Shown here in pieces: positions 10,725 through 23,009 of a DNA stretch of 64,000 nt (position 1 is its first letter; each line of letters starts with the position of its first letter). The DNA comes from Calliphora vicina (taxonomy: Eukaryota; Arthropoda; Insecta; Diptera; Calliphoridae), in contig NC_088784.1 of the NCBI RefSeq assembly GCF_958450345.1, forward strand, positions 41,478,278-41,542,277, given 5' to 3'. The notes beneath the pieces are model-generated. The model was not told where the DNA came from. It did no database searches and was given only the letters and a program-made list of their open reading frames with translations. The translations under genes and the position numbers were made by a program.

Positions 10725-11928
10725 ACTACATGTTCATGTTCGTGTTCATGTTTGTACAAATGAAGAAGAAATACATACAAAGTTTGCTCTAAAAATTGCA
10801 ACCTACAGCAACTTGTTTCTTGTTTTTTTTAAATTTGTTGAAATTATTTTCATGTTGTGTTGTTTTTATAGTTCGTTCCTTCTATTTTTTGTATTTTTTT
10901 AATGTTCCTAACAAACATAACTTTAAAGCTAAAGGCAAACAATACAAACAAGTTTAACAAAACTTTTGCAAATATTAAAATTATATACACACAAACACAC
11001 ATGCATATAAAAATGTAGCATGCAGCCATACATTCACTCACATGTGTGCATTTCAATGTGTGTGTATGTGTGTGTGTGATTTTGTTTACATAATGTGTAT
11101 GTGAACGAGAGAGAGAAAAAAAATAATATATAAAAATTTTTGTAAAAATAACAAAAACTTAATATTCAAAATTTTCATTAAATTTATCAAAAACAGAACG
11201 CAAAAAAAAGAACAAAAAATACTCCTTTACAACAAAATACAAATACATAAAGGAACAAATTTTGCAAATCAAATGTGTAGCAAATTTGTGAAAGACAAAG
11301 TTCCTTAACAAAGGCAACAACAAAAATGTTGAGTTAACTTTATATGAATATTTGCATACACACACACACACATCCACATTGTTAATATTATTTTCTAGCT
11401 TGACTATGTATGTGTATGTTTCTAATCTAAACATTGTATTTCTTTTGAAAATTTAATATAATTTTATTTATTTCTGTTACAGGACTTTATAGTATTCATA
11501 ATTTCTTCACTGATTTAGATTTTCTTGTCTTTGTAATTTTTTTGTTTTGTTGTTTTATTTATCAAAATACAAATAGAAGATAATTTTGTAAATGAGTTTC
11601 TGAAAATAATAAAATTAACTTAATTTATTGCAATAAAAATTGTTCTATTACTACAATATAAAAATAATAACATTATGTTACTACACAAATAGTACATAGT
11701 ACTTATTGAATTTACTTTAATGGTTTAATAATCAAAGTTTGTTTTCCGTTTACATTTTATAAAAATATACATAATTAAAAATTTAATTAATTTGACTCCA
11801 TTTTTGTCCAACAATCATTTGATTTATTGCATTATAGTAATATTAATATTATTTGTTTCTTTTTTATATCTTTAAACTCCTTTATTGAAAATAAATCGTT
11901 GTTTTTCAATTATTATAATTGTGAGCAG
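10725..11928. other. No gene seen; CA/TG tracts
   Basis: CA/TG microsatellites at 10987-11010, 11055-11082 and 11355-11375 in AT-rich DNA. Confidence 0.6.
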
Positions 11929-12639
11929 AGGTGGAAAATTAAATGTTTGTATGTATGTTCCCAATTAACTCAAAAACAGCTGGACCGATTTTGATGAAAT
12001 TTTCAGACAACCTTTAGAATAGCCCAGCGGGTAACATTGTAAAGTAAGATTTTTGATTTTCGGTCTGTGGGCGCAAGGGCGTGGCAAAATCAAATTTTTT
12101 CACTATACCGTTAATGACCTCAAAAAAAAGATTATTGTAAAAAATTTCCAAAAATTAATTTTGTCCAAAAATGTTTTACTCAACAAAAAAATTTGGCGAC
12201 CAAAAAATTTTTTTTTTCATTCGAGAAATAAATGTTTTTTTTCATTCCCAACGTTCAGGCAATGACAATTCGTTGCTTAACATCATTCTAAAAATTTTAA
12301 TTCACTGTGGTGTACTCTGAAGCGAATGATTTGGTGTAAGAGAAGGAAGGAATAAAATACAACATATGTCCGGTACATACCAAATTCGTTCGATAAAACA
12401 AGTAGGACGCGGTTGATAAGGAGCAACATTAAACTATAAAAGTTCAGTTATATTATCAATCGATTATAAACAATTTTGTTTACTCTTGCATATTAGGTGC
12501 ATGGATAAGAAATTTCCATATGAAATTTCAAACAAAATAATATTTTGAGTAACTCTCCGCGTTCGACATTTAATAAAAAAATAATGGTTTTATTCAAATA
12601 AAATTTATTTTCGAAAGGGCATCTACGTCTAGCGCCACA

Positions 12640-13690
12640 GTCTAGACGCCAATCGCTCCCGAATGGCTCGATCAAGAGAAAGAATCGATTAAAAGTTGCC
12701 GGCATTTCATTACAGTAAGTATGATGACTACAGAATTCACAAAGACGTACTGATTCGCCCAATGAACAAACATTGCTTACATTGCAGCGTTTCCTAAGGA
12801 ATGTGCTGCTCGAACGGTAAAGTTATTCTACCACCAATTATTGAGCCGCCTGAGCGTTTTCTAATTTACGTTTCCGGCGCGAATCCTAGTTCCCAGCACT
12901 GCCTTCAAATGACGTCCTTCGGGACCATTGATCCTTGATCATTGATCCCGCTTCCCAATGATGATTCCTTAACATTTATTTCACTAGAAATGAAGCTACA
13001 GAAGCCGAAAGCTATCAATGAACATGCCGAAACATTCTCAAAACAATTGTTGGACATCGGAAATGGAAAAATTCCAAAAGCAAATAAATTTTCATGCCAT
13101 TGTCAACAAGGTATTCCAAAGTCTAACAACCAACTATAAAAGTTTGGATTGATTGTGGGAACGTGCAATGTTGGCACCAACAAATGATGATGTATGCAAG
13201 CTCAATGAGCAAATTCAATTGAAACTGCATGTTCAAATGAAAAAACAAATCGATTGACACAGTAATGAACGAAGAACAAGCCGTAAATTATCTTACTGAA
13301 TACTGAATGAATTTGAATTTATTGGAACCAGCCGGAATGCCTCAATGTATTAATATTAAAGCTTGGATCACCGATAATGCTTCAACACGCCGAAATTATG
13401 ATTGTTGCCTCAAAAAATTTAATTGAGTCAACAATCATCGGTGACAGATTCAACGTACGTACTGATTCCACGAACACCTATGATTTCCAACGATTTGAAT
13501 TCAAGCGGCTCCAGTTTCCATTTCGTCTTGCCTTTGCTATAACCAATAAAAAGCACAAGGCCAATCGTTGACTATTGCTGGCTTACATTTGAAAGAGTCA
13601 CACGGTCAATTGTATGTGGCTTGCTCCGGAGTTGTCACACCAAATAATTTATATATTTTTTCTCCAAATAAAAAAACAAGAAACATTGTA
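12640..13690 (+). pseudogene. Helitron RepHel pseudogene: N-terminal region fused by deletion to C-terminal Pif1-like helicase
   Basis: Helitron proteins combine a rolling-circle Rep nuclease with a Pif1-family helicase. In shifting frames the first part reads YDDYRIHKDVLIRPMNKHC, GMCCSNGKV, IIEPPERFL and LQMTSFG, the conserved region ahead of the Rep domain. The text then jumps to HAETFSKQLLDIGNGKIP, RAMLAPTNDDVCKLNEQI, TVMNEEQAVNYLTE, LNLLEPAGMPQCINIKA, RLQFPFRLAFAITNKK and HGQLYVACSGVVTPNNLYI, the C-terminal helicase motifs. The Rep catalytic HUH region and the Walker A and B motifs are missing, so several kilobases have been lost near 12925-12945. At least six stops or frameshifts are present. 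The helicase MTINK(A/S)QG motif is damaged (AITNKKHKAN). Family call is firm; function is lost. Confidence 0.85.
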
Positions 13691-13947
13691 TATCCCCTGT
13701 CCTTAAGATGAATTCATAAATATAATATCCCATTTGCCTTAAACACATTTTTTTAAGGTCATAAAATGGCACTGCACTCTTACAGAATCTGCTACAACTT
13801 TGCAAACACTATGACCACCTCATCCATCGTCATCTGGTTACAGATAATAAGTGTTTCGGGTGCGAAGTCACGTCGGAGGAATCCCAGCTTTAGTTTTGTA
13901 GGACACTGTATATTAAAATCGAGATGCAATATAAAACTGAGGTTTTC

Positions 13948-13982
13948 TAAGAGCCAGCAACGCGGACCGTTGCTGGCTCTTA
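13948..13982. repeat. Perfect 15-bp-stem hairpin at the Helitron remnant's 3' side
   Basis: TAAGAGCCAGCAACG, a 5-nt loop CGGAC, then the exact reverse complement. It is GC-rich in an AT-rich setting. It could be the Helitron 3' hairpin, although no CTRR end follows within about 12 nt. Confidence 0.8.
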
Positions 13983-13999
13983 TCTCACACCCAAAACTG

Positions 14000-14215
14000 T
14001 TATAAACAATATTGTATATATATACTGTTATACACAAAAGTTTCTGCACAAAATTTTCTATAGAAAATACTGTTATACAGAAATTCTTCGATGTTACTGT
14101 TATACACAACATCTTCTGTGGTAAAATCTAGAAAATGCTATTATACACAAAACTTTCTATAGAAAGGACTGTTGTATACAAAATTAGCTAAAGAAAATGC
14201 TAAAACTTATAAAAA
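14000..14215. repeat. Degenerate tandem repeat of about 35-50 bp
   Basis: Units contain ACTGTTATACACAAAA and TTTCTATAGAAAA; five to six decayed copies are visible directly after the Helitron hairpin. Confidence 0.7.
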
Positions 14216-14245
14216 TATTTCGGGATTATCGTTAATAACGAGACT

Positions 14246-14502
14246 TAAGGTAGGGTCACACATGACAAATATTTGACGAAAAAGACATAACCACTAAATT
14301 TAATACATTTAAATTCTTTTATTTATTTCAAAAATATATTTTACTTAGGATGATTCATAACAAACAATATAGTTTTATTAAATTTGATGCTGTTTGATCT
14401 TACAAAACAATTGTAAGATAAACACGTCAAACAAATTTGTGTTAAAAAAAAGTGGTTGCGATTTTTTGAGGAAATATTTGCCATGTGTGACCCTACCTTT
14501 AG
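14246..14502. mobile_element. MITE, AAGGTAGGGTCACACATG family, copy 1
   Basis: Inverted ends AAGGTAGGGTCACACATG(A/G)C run on through AAATATTTG. The interior matches 43734-43985, e.g. TTTGATGCTGTTTGATCTTA. The flanking GAC on both sides might be a 3-bp duplication. Confidence 0.88.
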
Positions 14503-15704
14503 ACGGATATGTTGGTGTAGAGTATTAAAACAATATCCATTGTTTAAACGAAAACCAGTGGCACTTTAAAAATAAACCAATCTCCAAAGTATATTTTGGG
14601 CTTAATATTAAACAAAGAACAATAAATGCAAGTGATTTAAGACAGACGATGAGGATTTTTAAAATGTTTTCTTTAAATCAAAATTCATTGCTTTCTATTT
14701 TCGGCAAAGTATGAATTCATGTTCGGATGTAAACTCGCATACATTTTCATTAAACATTATGTTCTCGTACATGCATACATACATATGAACATGAATTCGT
14801 ACAACAGAATCTATTTAAATATGTACTTACTTATATGTAAGTGTATGTGTGTATTTATCCTTGTATCAAAAGCTGTAGAATAATAAGAGTAAATACAGAA
14901 ACAAAAACAAAATATGTATTACGTAAATTATGCACATGTTGATGAACACACAGATACCCACACAAACACAGCCATAAATATGCATACATACATTGTACAA
15001 TGTACATGTAGATATTTTTAAAAAGGAAACGAAAAAGAAAGTTACCTTATGAATTATTCCTTCAAAGAAAATTACGAAAACAAAAAAACCATAAATTTCG
15101 AGGTAACACAACAACTCAGCAAGCAGATGAAAAAGAAATGCCAAGGAAACGAGCAAAAACAAAAAAAAAATAAATTGCCAACTGATTTAATGTCATAAAT
15201 GTTGTGTTTTCTCTGCTGTTTTTGTGTGACACTTGTTGTTAAACTTAAACACGTACATTATTATATAAATAAATACATATACAATATTTACACACAAACG
15301 AATAAACGAGCATACAAGTACATCTACATACATCTACAATATGCATAAATATGTGTGAATACATATGCCAACATAAATAAAGGAAAACACGCCAAAATGT
15401 GGCGGAGTAGGAGGATGAATGAATGAGTAAACAAATATAAATGTGTGTCTGTCTGTTTATGTTACCGCGAGGCATCTGTGAAATAATCTCTTTAACAGCC
15501 ATTTTCAACCAGAGATGAGAAAAGCCAATTACTACAACAAGTAGGTAGTAGCTGGGTAAATTACTGTAGGCCATTAAATATTTAGCCATTTGTGTTTCTT
15601 CACCAAACTACAATTTGATTGATCTATTCTGATCATTCCAGAAATTTAACAATCAGTAGACATGACTTGACAACAGGGTTCTGTTCAGTAATACTTATTA
15701 GAGT
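14503..15704. other. No gene seen
   Basis: AT-rich sequence with CATA microsatellite patches at 14770-14785 and 14985-15010. The minus-strand frames of about 100 codons here are low-complexity. Confidence 0.55.
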
Positions 15705-16487
15705 TTTTATACCCTACACCACCATAGTGGGGAGGGTATTATGCGTTTGTGCAGATGTTTGTAACGCCCAAAAATATTAGTCTAACACCCACCTTAAAGT
15801 ATACCGATCGACTTAGAATCACATCCTGAGTCGATTAAGCGATGTCCGTCCGTCCGTCCGTCCGTCCGTCCGTCTGGTTGGCTGGCTGGCTGGCTGGCTG
15901 GCTGGCTGTCCATGTAAACCTTGTGCGCAGAGTACAGGTCGCAATTTTGAAGATATTTCGATGAAATTTGATACATATTATTTTTTCGGCTCAAGGACCA
16001 AGCCTATTGAAACTGGCTGAAATCGGTCTATTATTTCACCTAGTCCCCATACAAATGTCCTCCCGAAATTGGACTTATCGGTCATAAATGTTTAATTTAT
16101 ATATGTATCTCCACAAATTCCGCTCCAAATAAGTTTTATATACACAAAATTCATGTCACCAAATTTTGTTACGATCGGTCCATAATTAGTCATAGCTCCC
16201 ATATAGACCCCCTTCCGAAAATCACTTTAACGTGCATAAATCGCTTAAAAATGTTGGTAAACACACAAAATTCAACATAGTTAACTTCAATATACACATA
16301 AATCACACGACCTAATTTCATGGTAATCGGTCCATAATTGGTCATAGCCCCCATATAAGGCCCACTTCCGAAAATCACTCAAAAATATAAATTATTGAAA
16401 TTTTAAAAGAAAATTTTTGTTTGCTCTTTTACTTAGTGTAGGGTATTATATGGTCGGGCTTGACCGACCATACTTTCTTACTTGTTT
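15705..16487 (+). mobile_element. Hairpin-ended Helitron-like repeat with (GTCC)n and (TGGC)n, copy 1
   Basis: One end is TATACCCTACACC..GGGGAGGGTATTATGCG; the other has a hairpin (TATGGTCGGGCTTGACCGAC, 16449-16468, completed by CATA) followed by TCTTACTTGTT. A (GTCC)n tract then a (TGGC)n tract fill 15845-15910. A repeat of about 155 bp inside contains TCGGTCCATAATT(A/G)GTCATA. The arrangement resembles mini-me/DINE-1 elements of flies. Confidence 0.75.
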
Positions 16488-17743
16488 ATTTTATTTTTGG
16501 GATTCTCTTATTCGATATCGAGCGAGGTTTTACTTGAAAGCTAGTAAGCATTCGAAAATTTTTTCGATTACGAATGTGAAAATTTGTATCCAGCTTTATT
16601 GCTGTCTGTAACGATTTTTGTTTTCAGGAGAAAGTTTTAATTTGCCATTAAATTAAAATTTCAAGTTAAAAATATAAATAGAAAATGGAATATATTCAGA
16701 AGAAAAAAAACACTGCACATAAAATAACATTAAACAAAGTAGATTGGAGCAGTCAATTTGAGGAATATTTTGCATCAATGCTGTCGGATATCCTGCTGGT
16801 ATTCTAAAATGTCTGCAGGTAGCTAATATTTTCTAAAATCAAATTCATTAATATTCGTCAACAAAACACCAAATAGCGACTTTGAAAGCATTTTTGGATC
16901 CAACAAAATGTAAATTTTACGTAATAAGATTAACAAATAGGGGCTTTATTGTAATGTATTTTACATATGATGCTTTTTGTAAAACAAAACATATAATAAA
17001 CTGATTACATTTGCACCTCCTCGTAAAAAACAACTGGGATACATTTCTATCAAATTCAAAGATATACTCCTGTATATAAAATTGTATACCATTCCTAAAT
17101 TAAAGAAGTAACCATATAAAGTATATGTATTTAATTTGTTTGTATATACGTCTGTACTTCTGAATGTCCATGTAATCCTTTTTATCAAAGTAAAGATCGC
17201 ATTTTGATTAGTGTTTTTCTTCTTCAAAGTCAAACCCTACCGTAGTTGGTTAGAATTGGAAAACGTTTTCACCTAGTCCACATACAAATGACCCCCTACA
17301 CATAAATGCGCTCCTAAATATCGTAAATATATCGGTATTCATATTAAATTAAATTTGAAATTCATAACTGTCCGTTCGTCTCATGTGAAGACTTGTTTTA
17401 AAATGTATCATACTTCCAAATTGATAATAAATTTAAAAAATTTGTTATAATAAAAAAATTGTTAAAATTGTACATTAAACTGTTAATTTTCAAGTCCTAA
17501 GGTTTTCATTAATACCAACTACATATACAATATACATATACATATATTTATTCGTGATAAACCTCCACAAACCTTGCTCCCTTTGGAAAAATTCAACGTT
17601 TTTTTATATATTCCATGCAAATTGTGTTTTTGAAAAAAAGTAAAAACTTCAACATTGAATGCGTGTAACTTTTAATAGGGATGGGATAACTGATAGCAAT
17701 TTTATCGCAAATAGAGATGATATTTAAAAAAAATTAGAAAAAA
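16488..17743. other. No gene seen
   Basis: AT-rich sequence. The stretch 17160-17330 vaguely recalls the 15705 repeat family (CACCTAGTCCACATACAAAT). Confidence 0.5.
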
Positions 17744-18132
17744 ACAAGTAAGAGTGCTATATTCGGCCGTGCGGAATCTTCACCAAATTATACTTCAAAA
17801 TAAAAATTTTAAATATTTTTAGGTAAACAAAATTTATTTTTTTTCCAAAGTGTTTTTTTTTAATTTTTTGGAAAAAAAAATTTTCTAATTGTTATTTTAA
17901 ATTTTTTAAAAAATTTTTTTTTAAATTTAAAATTTTTTTTCCCGAAGATATCTGGAGTCTTTAGAAAATTGATTTCAACAGACAGACAGAAGGACAGACA
18001 GGCAGACGGACATGGCATAATCGACTCCGCTATCTACAAGGATCCAGAATATATATACTTTATAGGGTCGGAAATGAAAAATGTAGAAATTACAAACTTA
18101 TATATGTATACCCTTCTCACGAAGGTTACCCT
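17744..18132 (+). mobile_element. TATTCGGC-type Helitron-like repeat
   Basis: Begins AACAAGTAAGAGTGCTATAT; holds ACAGACAGACAGAAGGACAG (GTCY type) near 17978 and ends in the TATACCCTTCTCACGAAGG region. Confidence 0.7.
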
Positions 18133-18423
18133 TCACCTTCATAAACCTAAAAGTGATATCCTACATATGTATGTATGTTCTTGGTATATCGTCTCAAGGA
18201 CTATTTATATTTTAAATATCAGCTAATTCGGAAAAATCGCCACAAATCCATTTATTTTGGAGATTTTTTTCAAAAATGTGAGACCCAAAACTTTAGTGAC
18301 CCTCATTGAAATTTTTCGGAAAAAATGTTGGTAGAATATTTTAGTCCTCACATGTCCTTTTTGAAAGGATTTTCTCGAAAAAAGGGCCATATTGACCCCT
18401 AAAGAGAGGAGCCAGAGGGTTAA

Positions 18424-18530
18424 AATCTTCCACAAAAATTATCCTAATAAAATTCCACAATATCACTTTGACAATAAGTATTCTCTCAGACATTAACTAG
18501 CAACATCTTTTTCAAAAAATATATTGAAAA
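18424..18530 (+). repeat. Repeat shared with 30590-30700 (inverted)
   Basis: CACAAAAATTATCCTAATAA and GACAATAAGTATTCTCTCAG occur in reverse at 30635-30690. Confidence 0.75.
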
Positions 18531-18533
18531 CAT

Positions 18534-18867
18534 TTAACCCTCTAACCAAGAGTGCCTCAAGGCATACATTACAAAACACCAATTATCTCAAAAAGTAATT
18601 ATAATTTGTTTTTAAATTTAACTGTGACTTTAGTTAAAGATTTGTTAACATTTCCCCCGAAGGTCGAAATGCATTCTCACTTTTAGTTTTTGTTCTGTCA
18701 AAGTTTTACTAACTTTTTGTCTCCTGATCTATTCGAAATATTTTTTATTAGGTCTTTTTCATTAGTTTTTCAATAAAATCGTATCATAATTATTGTTTTT
18801 TACACCTAAACGAGCAACAATGCCCTGAGGCACTCTTCACCTTTTTGCACCGTGTTCCTAAACTTAA
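18534..18867. repeat. Subterminal inverted repeat beside a piggyBac-like TTAACCCT end
   Basis: AAGAGTGCCTCAAGGCAT (18548-18565) is inverted at 18820-18837 with one mismatch. TTAACCCTCTAACC precedes the left copy; the right end has a TTAA but no matching TIR. Confidence 0.4.
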
Positions 18868-19018
18868 TTTGCAAATTAGTTTCTGATGGCTGTTCTGAGT
18901 TTATTGGGCCATAATTACCCTAAAAAAAATTATTCGAGAATTTTTTGTTAGCTTTTTAAAGTTTGCGGGTTTGAGTGTTAAACATTAATCCACTGTAAAA
19001 AAAAAATTCAGACCAGCT

Positions 19019-19846
19019 CACTGTGGTTCCAAATCAAAATCTAGGTGGACAAAATTATTTGGCGATCTTTTTATATAGAATTGGTATCACCGATTCCAAC
19101 AAAAATCTTTAAAAAAAATAAACTTTTTTCAAGTTACAGTAGGGTCTAGATATACATATAAAAACATTAATAAAAAATTAAAAAAAATACGTTTTCATGT
19201 CTTTCTGAAACTAAATTTTTAAAAGGATCTGTATTTACTATATTTCAAGTTACAGTAGGATCTAGATATATAAAAATCAATAATAAATAAAGAAATATTT
19301 CTAAAAATTCCATTCCGTAAAAATTAAAAAAGAAAGTATTTCGGCGGGTGCTGGCGGCTACAATTTTTTTACAAAGACATTCCCCAGAAGTTTCTTTAAA
19401 TGATGTATATAGTCATTGGACGGGCTTCGACGGTTTTTTTTGGCAAGCTATATAATATTCTTAGAAAAAAAAATATCAGTATATTTGATAACCAAGTTTA
19501 AAGGACTATAACAGGAAAATGGAGAGACCCATAAATGTAAGATGTACATTTAATAAAAGCCTATATCAATGTTTATCTATGTTTTGAAGTATGAATTTCT
19601 ATATGGTAAAACTATTGAGATATATCTAATTTAGTAAAGCAGTAAAATATTAAAAAAAAATTAACGAAAATAAATTTGTTGAACTTCTGGCGCTTCTGTC
19701 GAGAAAACGAAATGTCCAATTAAAAAACCCATTTGTATTGGAGGAGAGCAGATTGTCAGCTTCCGAAAAAACTTAGTTTTTCCAAATTCTGAAGATACCG
19801 ATTTTCATAATTTTGTCCACCTAGATTTTGATTTGGAACCACAGTG
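19019..19846. mobile_element. Transib-like non-autonomous element, 828 bp
   Basis: Perfect TIR of at least 30 bp: CACTGTGGTTCCAAATCAAA then ATCTAGGTGGACAAAATTA at both ends. Transib TIRs start with a CAC(A/T)(A/G)TG-type heptamer and make 5-bp duplications; here CAGCT (19014-19018) and AAGCT (19847-19851) match at 4 of 5. The interior holds a direct repeat (CAAGTTACAGTAGG(G/A)TCTAGATATA at about 19131 and 19246). No transposase was recognised. Confidence 0.75.
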
Positions 19847-19851
19847 AAGCT

Positions 19852-22800
19852 GAACTATAAGTTTATTCTATAAAAATTATTAACTCAACATTATAGGGTC
19901 GCTATTCTGTTCCAAAAATGCTGTTAGAAAGTGTGATTTTAGAGTTATAAGATTCTCTATAGGATTTTTGAAACTGCCTTTAAAAAAATAAATTTGTTTT
20001 TATACCTGCGAATAGGTTAGCGATATCCTACGAATACAAAAACTCATATACAAGTAACTATGGATATATTTTAAGTAAAAATTTAATTTTATTTTAATAT
20101 TTCTCAAAATTGTTCCTACATTTCTTGTTGTAGTGGACTGAGACACTTAATGGTCTGGGGAATTTTTAATAACTTCAAAATTGTTTAACCAATTTTTGTA
20201 TGTAATTTATATTTCTTTACAACGACAATTACGTACACATTTCGATTCATTTATATTAAATTGCAAAAGTATTTATTTAATGGCAATATTAAAAAAAAAA
20301 ACTGAAAAAATAGCAGTTTTCCCTTGTAAATGTTCTCACGAACTTTAACCCTCGTGCGGCATGTAATTTTTAACCGATCGAGCTCAAACTATTGTCAAAT
20401 TTATTTTTGTCCTAGCCTGACAGATGAGTTTTCAATGTTGTCATACATTTACTAATTTATTGGACTACAAGTGGTATGAGTAATAATAAATAATGTTAAT
20501 ATTAATTACAATTACAATTTTCCACAAAAATACGAATTGACTATAGGCAAACTAAGAATACATAGCAGCAATGTCATTTTATACTAATTCTAAAGTCCCA
20601 TAACACCTAAAACTTTATATAAAAACTTTTATTAACTTTACTTGGATTAACAATTCGCACAAAGTAGGATTAATTTCGCTAAAATTACCCCATTCAGGTC
20701 AGATTTAAGAAGTAAAACCCAAATAAAAAATTACATAAAGCTGCATGCGAGACATGTACAGCATACTCACAAAATTTCATCTTATAATACTTCGTCGCAA
20801 ATGTATCATACAAAAAAATAAAAAAAAATGAAAGAAAAACATTATAACCAAATTGTAAAACGGGAACAACAAGCAACAAAATGTATAATATTTAAAGTGT
20901 ATAAATCTGGCTGTGCCGCCATCACCAATCACCATCATCATAATAATAATCATCATACACATCGTCGACAATATCAACATGAAAAACATCAGCACAAAGC
21001 ATCAGTGGGTGTCATTTGGAACCCTATTTTATTATGGCAAGTCGTGACATAAAAAGCCAATTTTTAGGCGCATATAATGCGATGAACGAACGCCAACAAA
21101 ACCGAAACGAAACCCGAAAATTATTTAAAAAAAAATTTATATTTTCAAACGATTGCGAAAATGTAAACACGTTAGCAATTTCACGCATTTGTTTTTCTGT
21201 ATGTGAAATTGAAAGTATTTTAACATTCCGACATACGCACAAACATAGATACATGTGAATAAAAAAGTCGTTCATACACACACATATTCTCTTATTTACA
21301 GTTTGCCATTGAGTGTTGCATGAGTTTGAAAGATTTTTATTTATTTCATATTTTTTTCTGTTTGTTTTTAGGACATAGAGTTCCTTTGAGCCACACTACT
21401 CCAAATAGCTTGGCTGTGTATGTGTATTTGCAAAGTATATAGTACATATGTGTGTGTGTGTATGTATTTAAGTGTATTCAGTTGAGCATGCCACATGTAC
21501 CACATAACGCGTAGTGATGCTGCATTAAAATCAGCAATGATGTCAATGGTTCGTTATTTGAATGACTGTTTGTTGCTTTTGTTGTTGTTGACGAAGCTCT
21601 ATGTCGTTTTTGTTGGAGTGTTGTTTTTTCTTTTTTTTTTCTTTTAGTATTTTGTGGGTCTCAGATGTGACTCCAAAATAATCAAAATGTCACGAAGTAA
21701 GTCTTATAAAGTGCTAATGTTCACTTGTGTTCTACATACTGTGCACTACGAAAAGTATGTGTGTTTGCGTAAGTAACACAAGAGTATTTTATATTTGTAA
21801 GTACATTTGTATGTAGATATCATAGAATTTAGTTTCGTCAATTGATCATTGCTCTGAAACCAATCGAAATCGATTTTTTAGATACAAAATATTTTTTTTA
21901 GATCATTATGTCATTGAAAGTGACATTGTGGGTTTTGATTTAGTATGTGTATGTAATTGGAATCATCATTAAATACGAATTCAAAGCTATTATTATACAA
22001 TATTCTATAATATGTTCTATTGTAATAAAAGAGAATTATTTGTATTTTAAACTATTGCACTAGTTAGGGCAAATTATTGAAATTTTAAGGACGCTTACAT
22101 ATGTATATGTAAAATTTGTACATTTATTCTACAAATATGAATATCTTTGTCTCTATCACGCACCGATAAAGTTCTACACAATATGCGAATAGAGAGGCTG
22201 AATTACTTTGTAATTACTTGAAATAAACATAAACGATAAATAAACCAAGAGCAAAATTATACAGAATAATTATTTAGGACTATCAAAGGAAACCGGGTTC
22301 AAATAGTGGGAAATTTAGAAAGAGTTAATTGTAAATTGTATTCGAAATAAATTTTAACATTTTTTATCATTATTTTATGGGCTGTAAGGAATACTTCAAG
22401 TCAAGTTAAAACTTATATTAAGTCAGTTAAACATTTTGTTTAGTGTTTTATAGTTATTTAACAGAGTCAATAATATCAAAGTTTGAAATTTGTTATCATA
22501 TTATCATAAAACTCTGCTCTTTTGCCTTTTGACAGAAACTTAAGTGACTACAAAAAGAAAAATAATAAGAAAATTAGATAAGTCCACAAAAAAATACAAA
22601 ATAAGTTGAAGAAAATGAAATAAGTGGCAAAAAAAAGACTTAAAAGTCGCCAAAGTGCTACTGTCGAAGTAAAATAAAAAAAATGTGAACAAATTTTATA
22701 AGCAAATAATGAATATAATTAATACCGGAATTTCTTGTTTGTGATTAATTGCATACTATGCCGTTGAAGGTTTAAAAAATATATTGTGATTTTAAAAAAT

Positions 22801-23009
22801 CTTGAAGCTTTTTTTAAGACATTCGCCTATTTTTAGTTAAATTCCTTATAATGATATGAAAGCTATTTATTATAATAGTTAAAGTATTGCTTCAAATGAG
22901 TTATTTTGTTACCATTGTAGATAAAATATATAAATATTCGAATATCAAGTGAATCTAATTGTAAGAGTCTTTAAACTTTGTGTAAATTACGTTGATGCCA
23001 GTGTCCTGT
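19852..23009. other. No gene seen
   Basis: AT-rich sequence. A CAT-rich tract lies at 20925-20960, TG repeats at 21415-21465, and ATTCTGTTCCAAAAATGCTG at 19902 recurs inverted at 30463-30484. Confidence 0.55.

Larger units (their letters stand above)
11929..13985 (+). mobile_element. Internally deleted Helitron remnant
   Basis: The 5' part (about 11939-12090) carries AAATGTTTGTATGTATGTTC and AACTCAAAAACAGCTGGACC, wording typical of insect Helitron 5' non-coding regions. A decayed Rep/helicase pseudogene follows (12640-13690) and a strong GC-rich hairpin (13948-13982) stands where a Helitron 3' terminal hairpin would be. The usual CTRR end is not clear after the hairpin. Ends are therefore approximate. 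Confidence 0.6.

Noticed and set aside
13792..14112. 106-codon minus-strand frame
   Set aside because: It runs across the hairpin and the ACTGTTATACACAA tandem repeat; the recurrent LCITV words are repeat translation.
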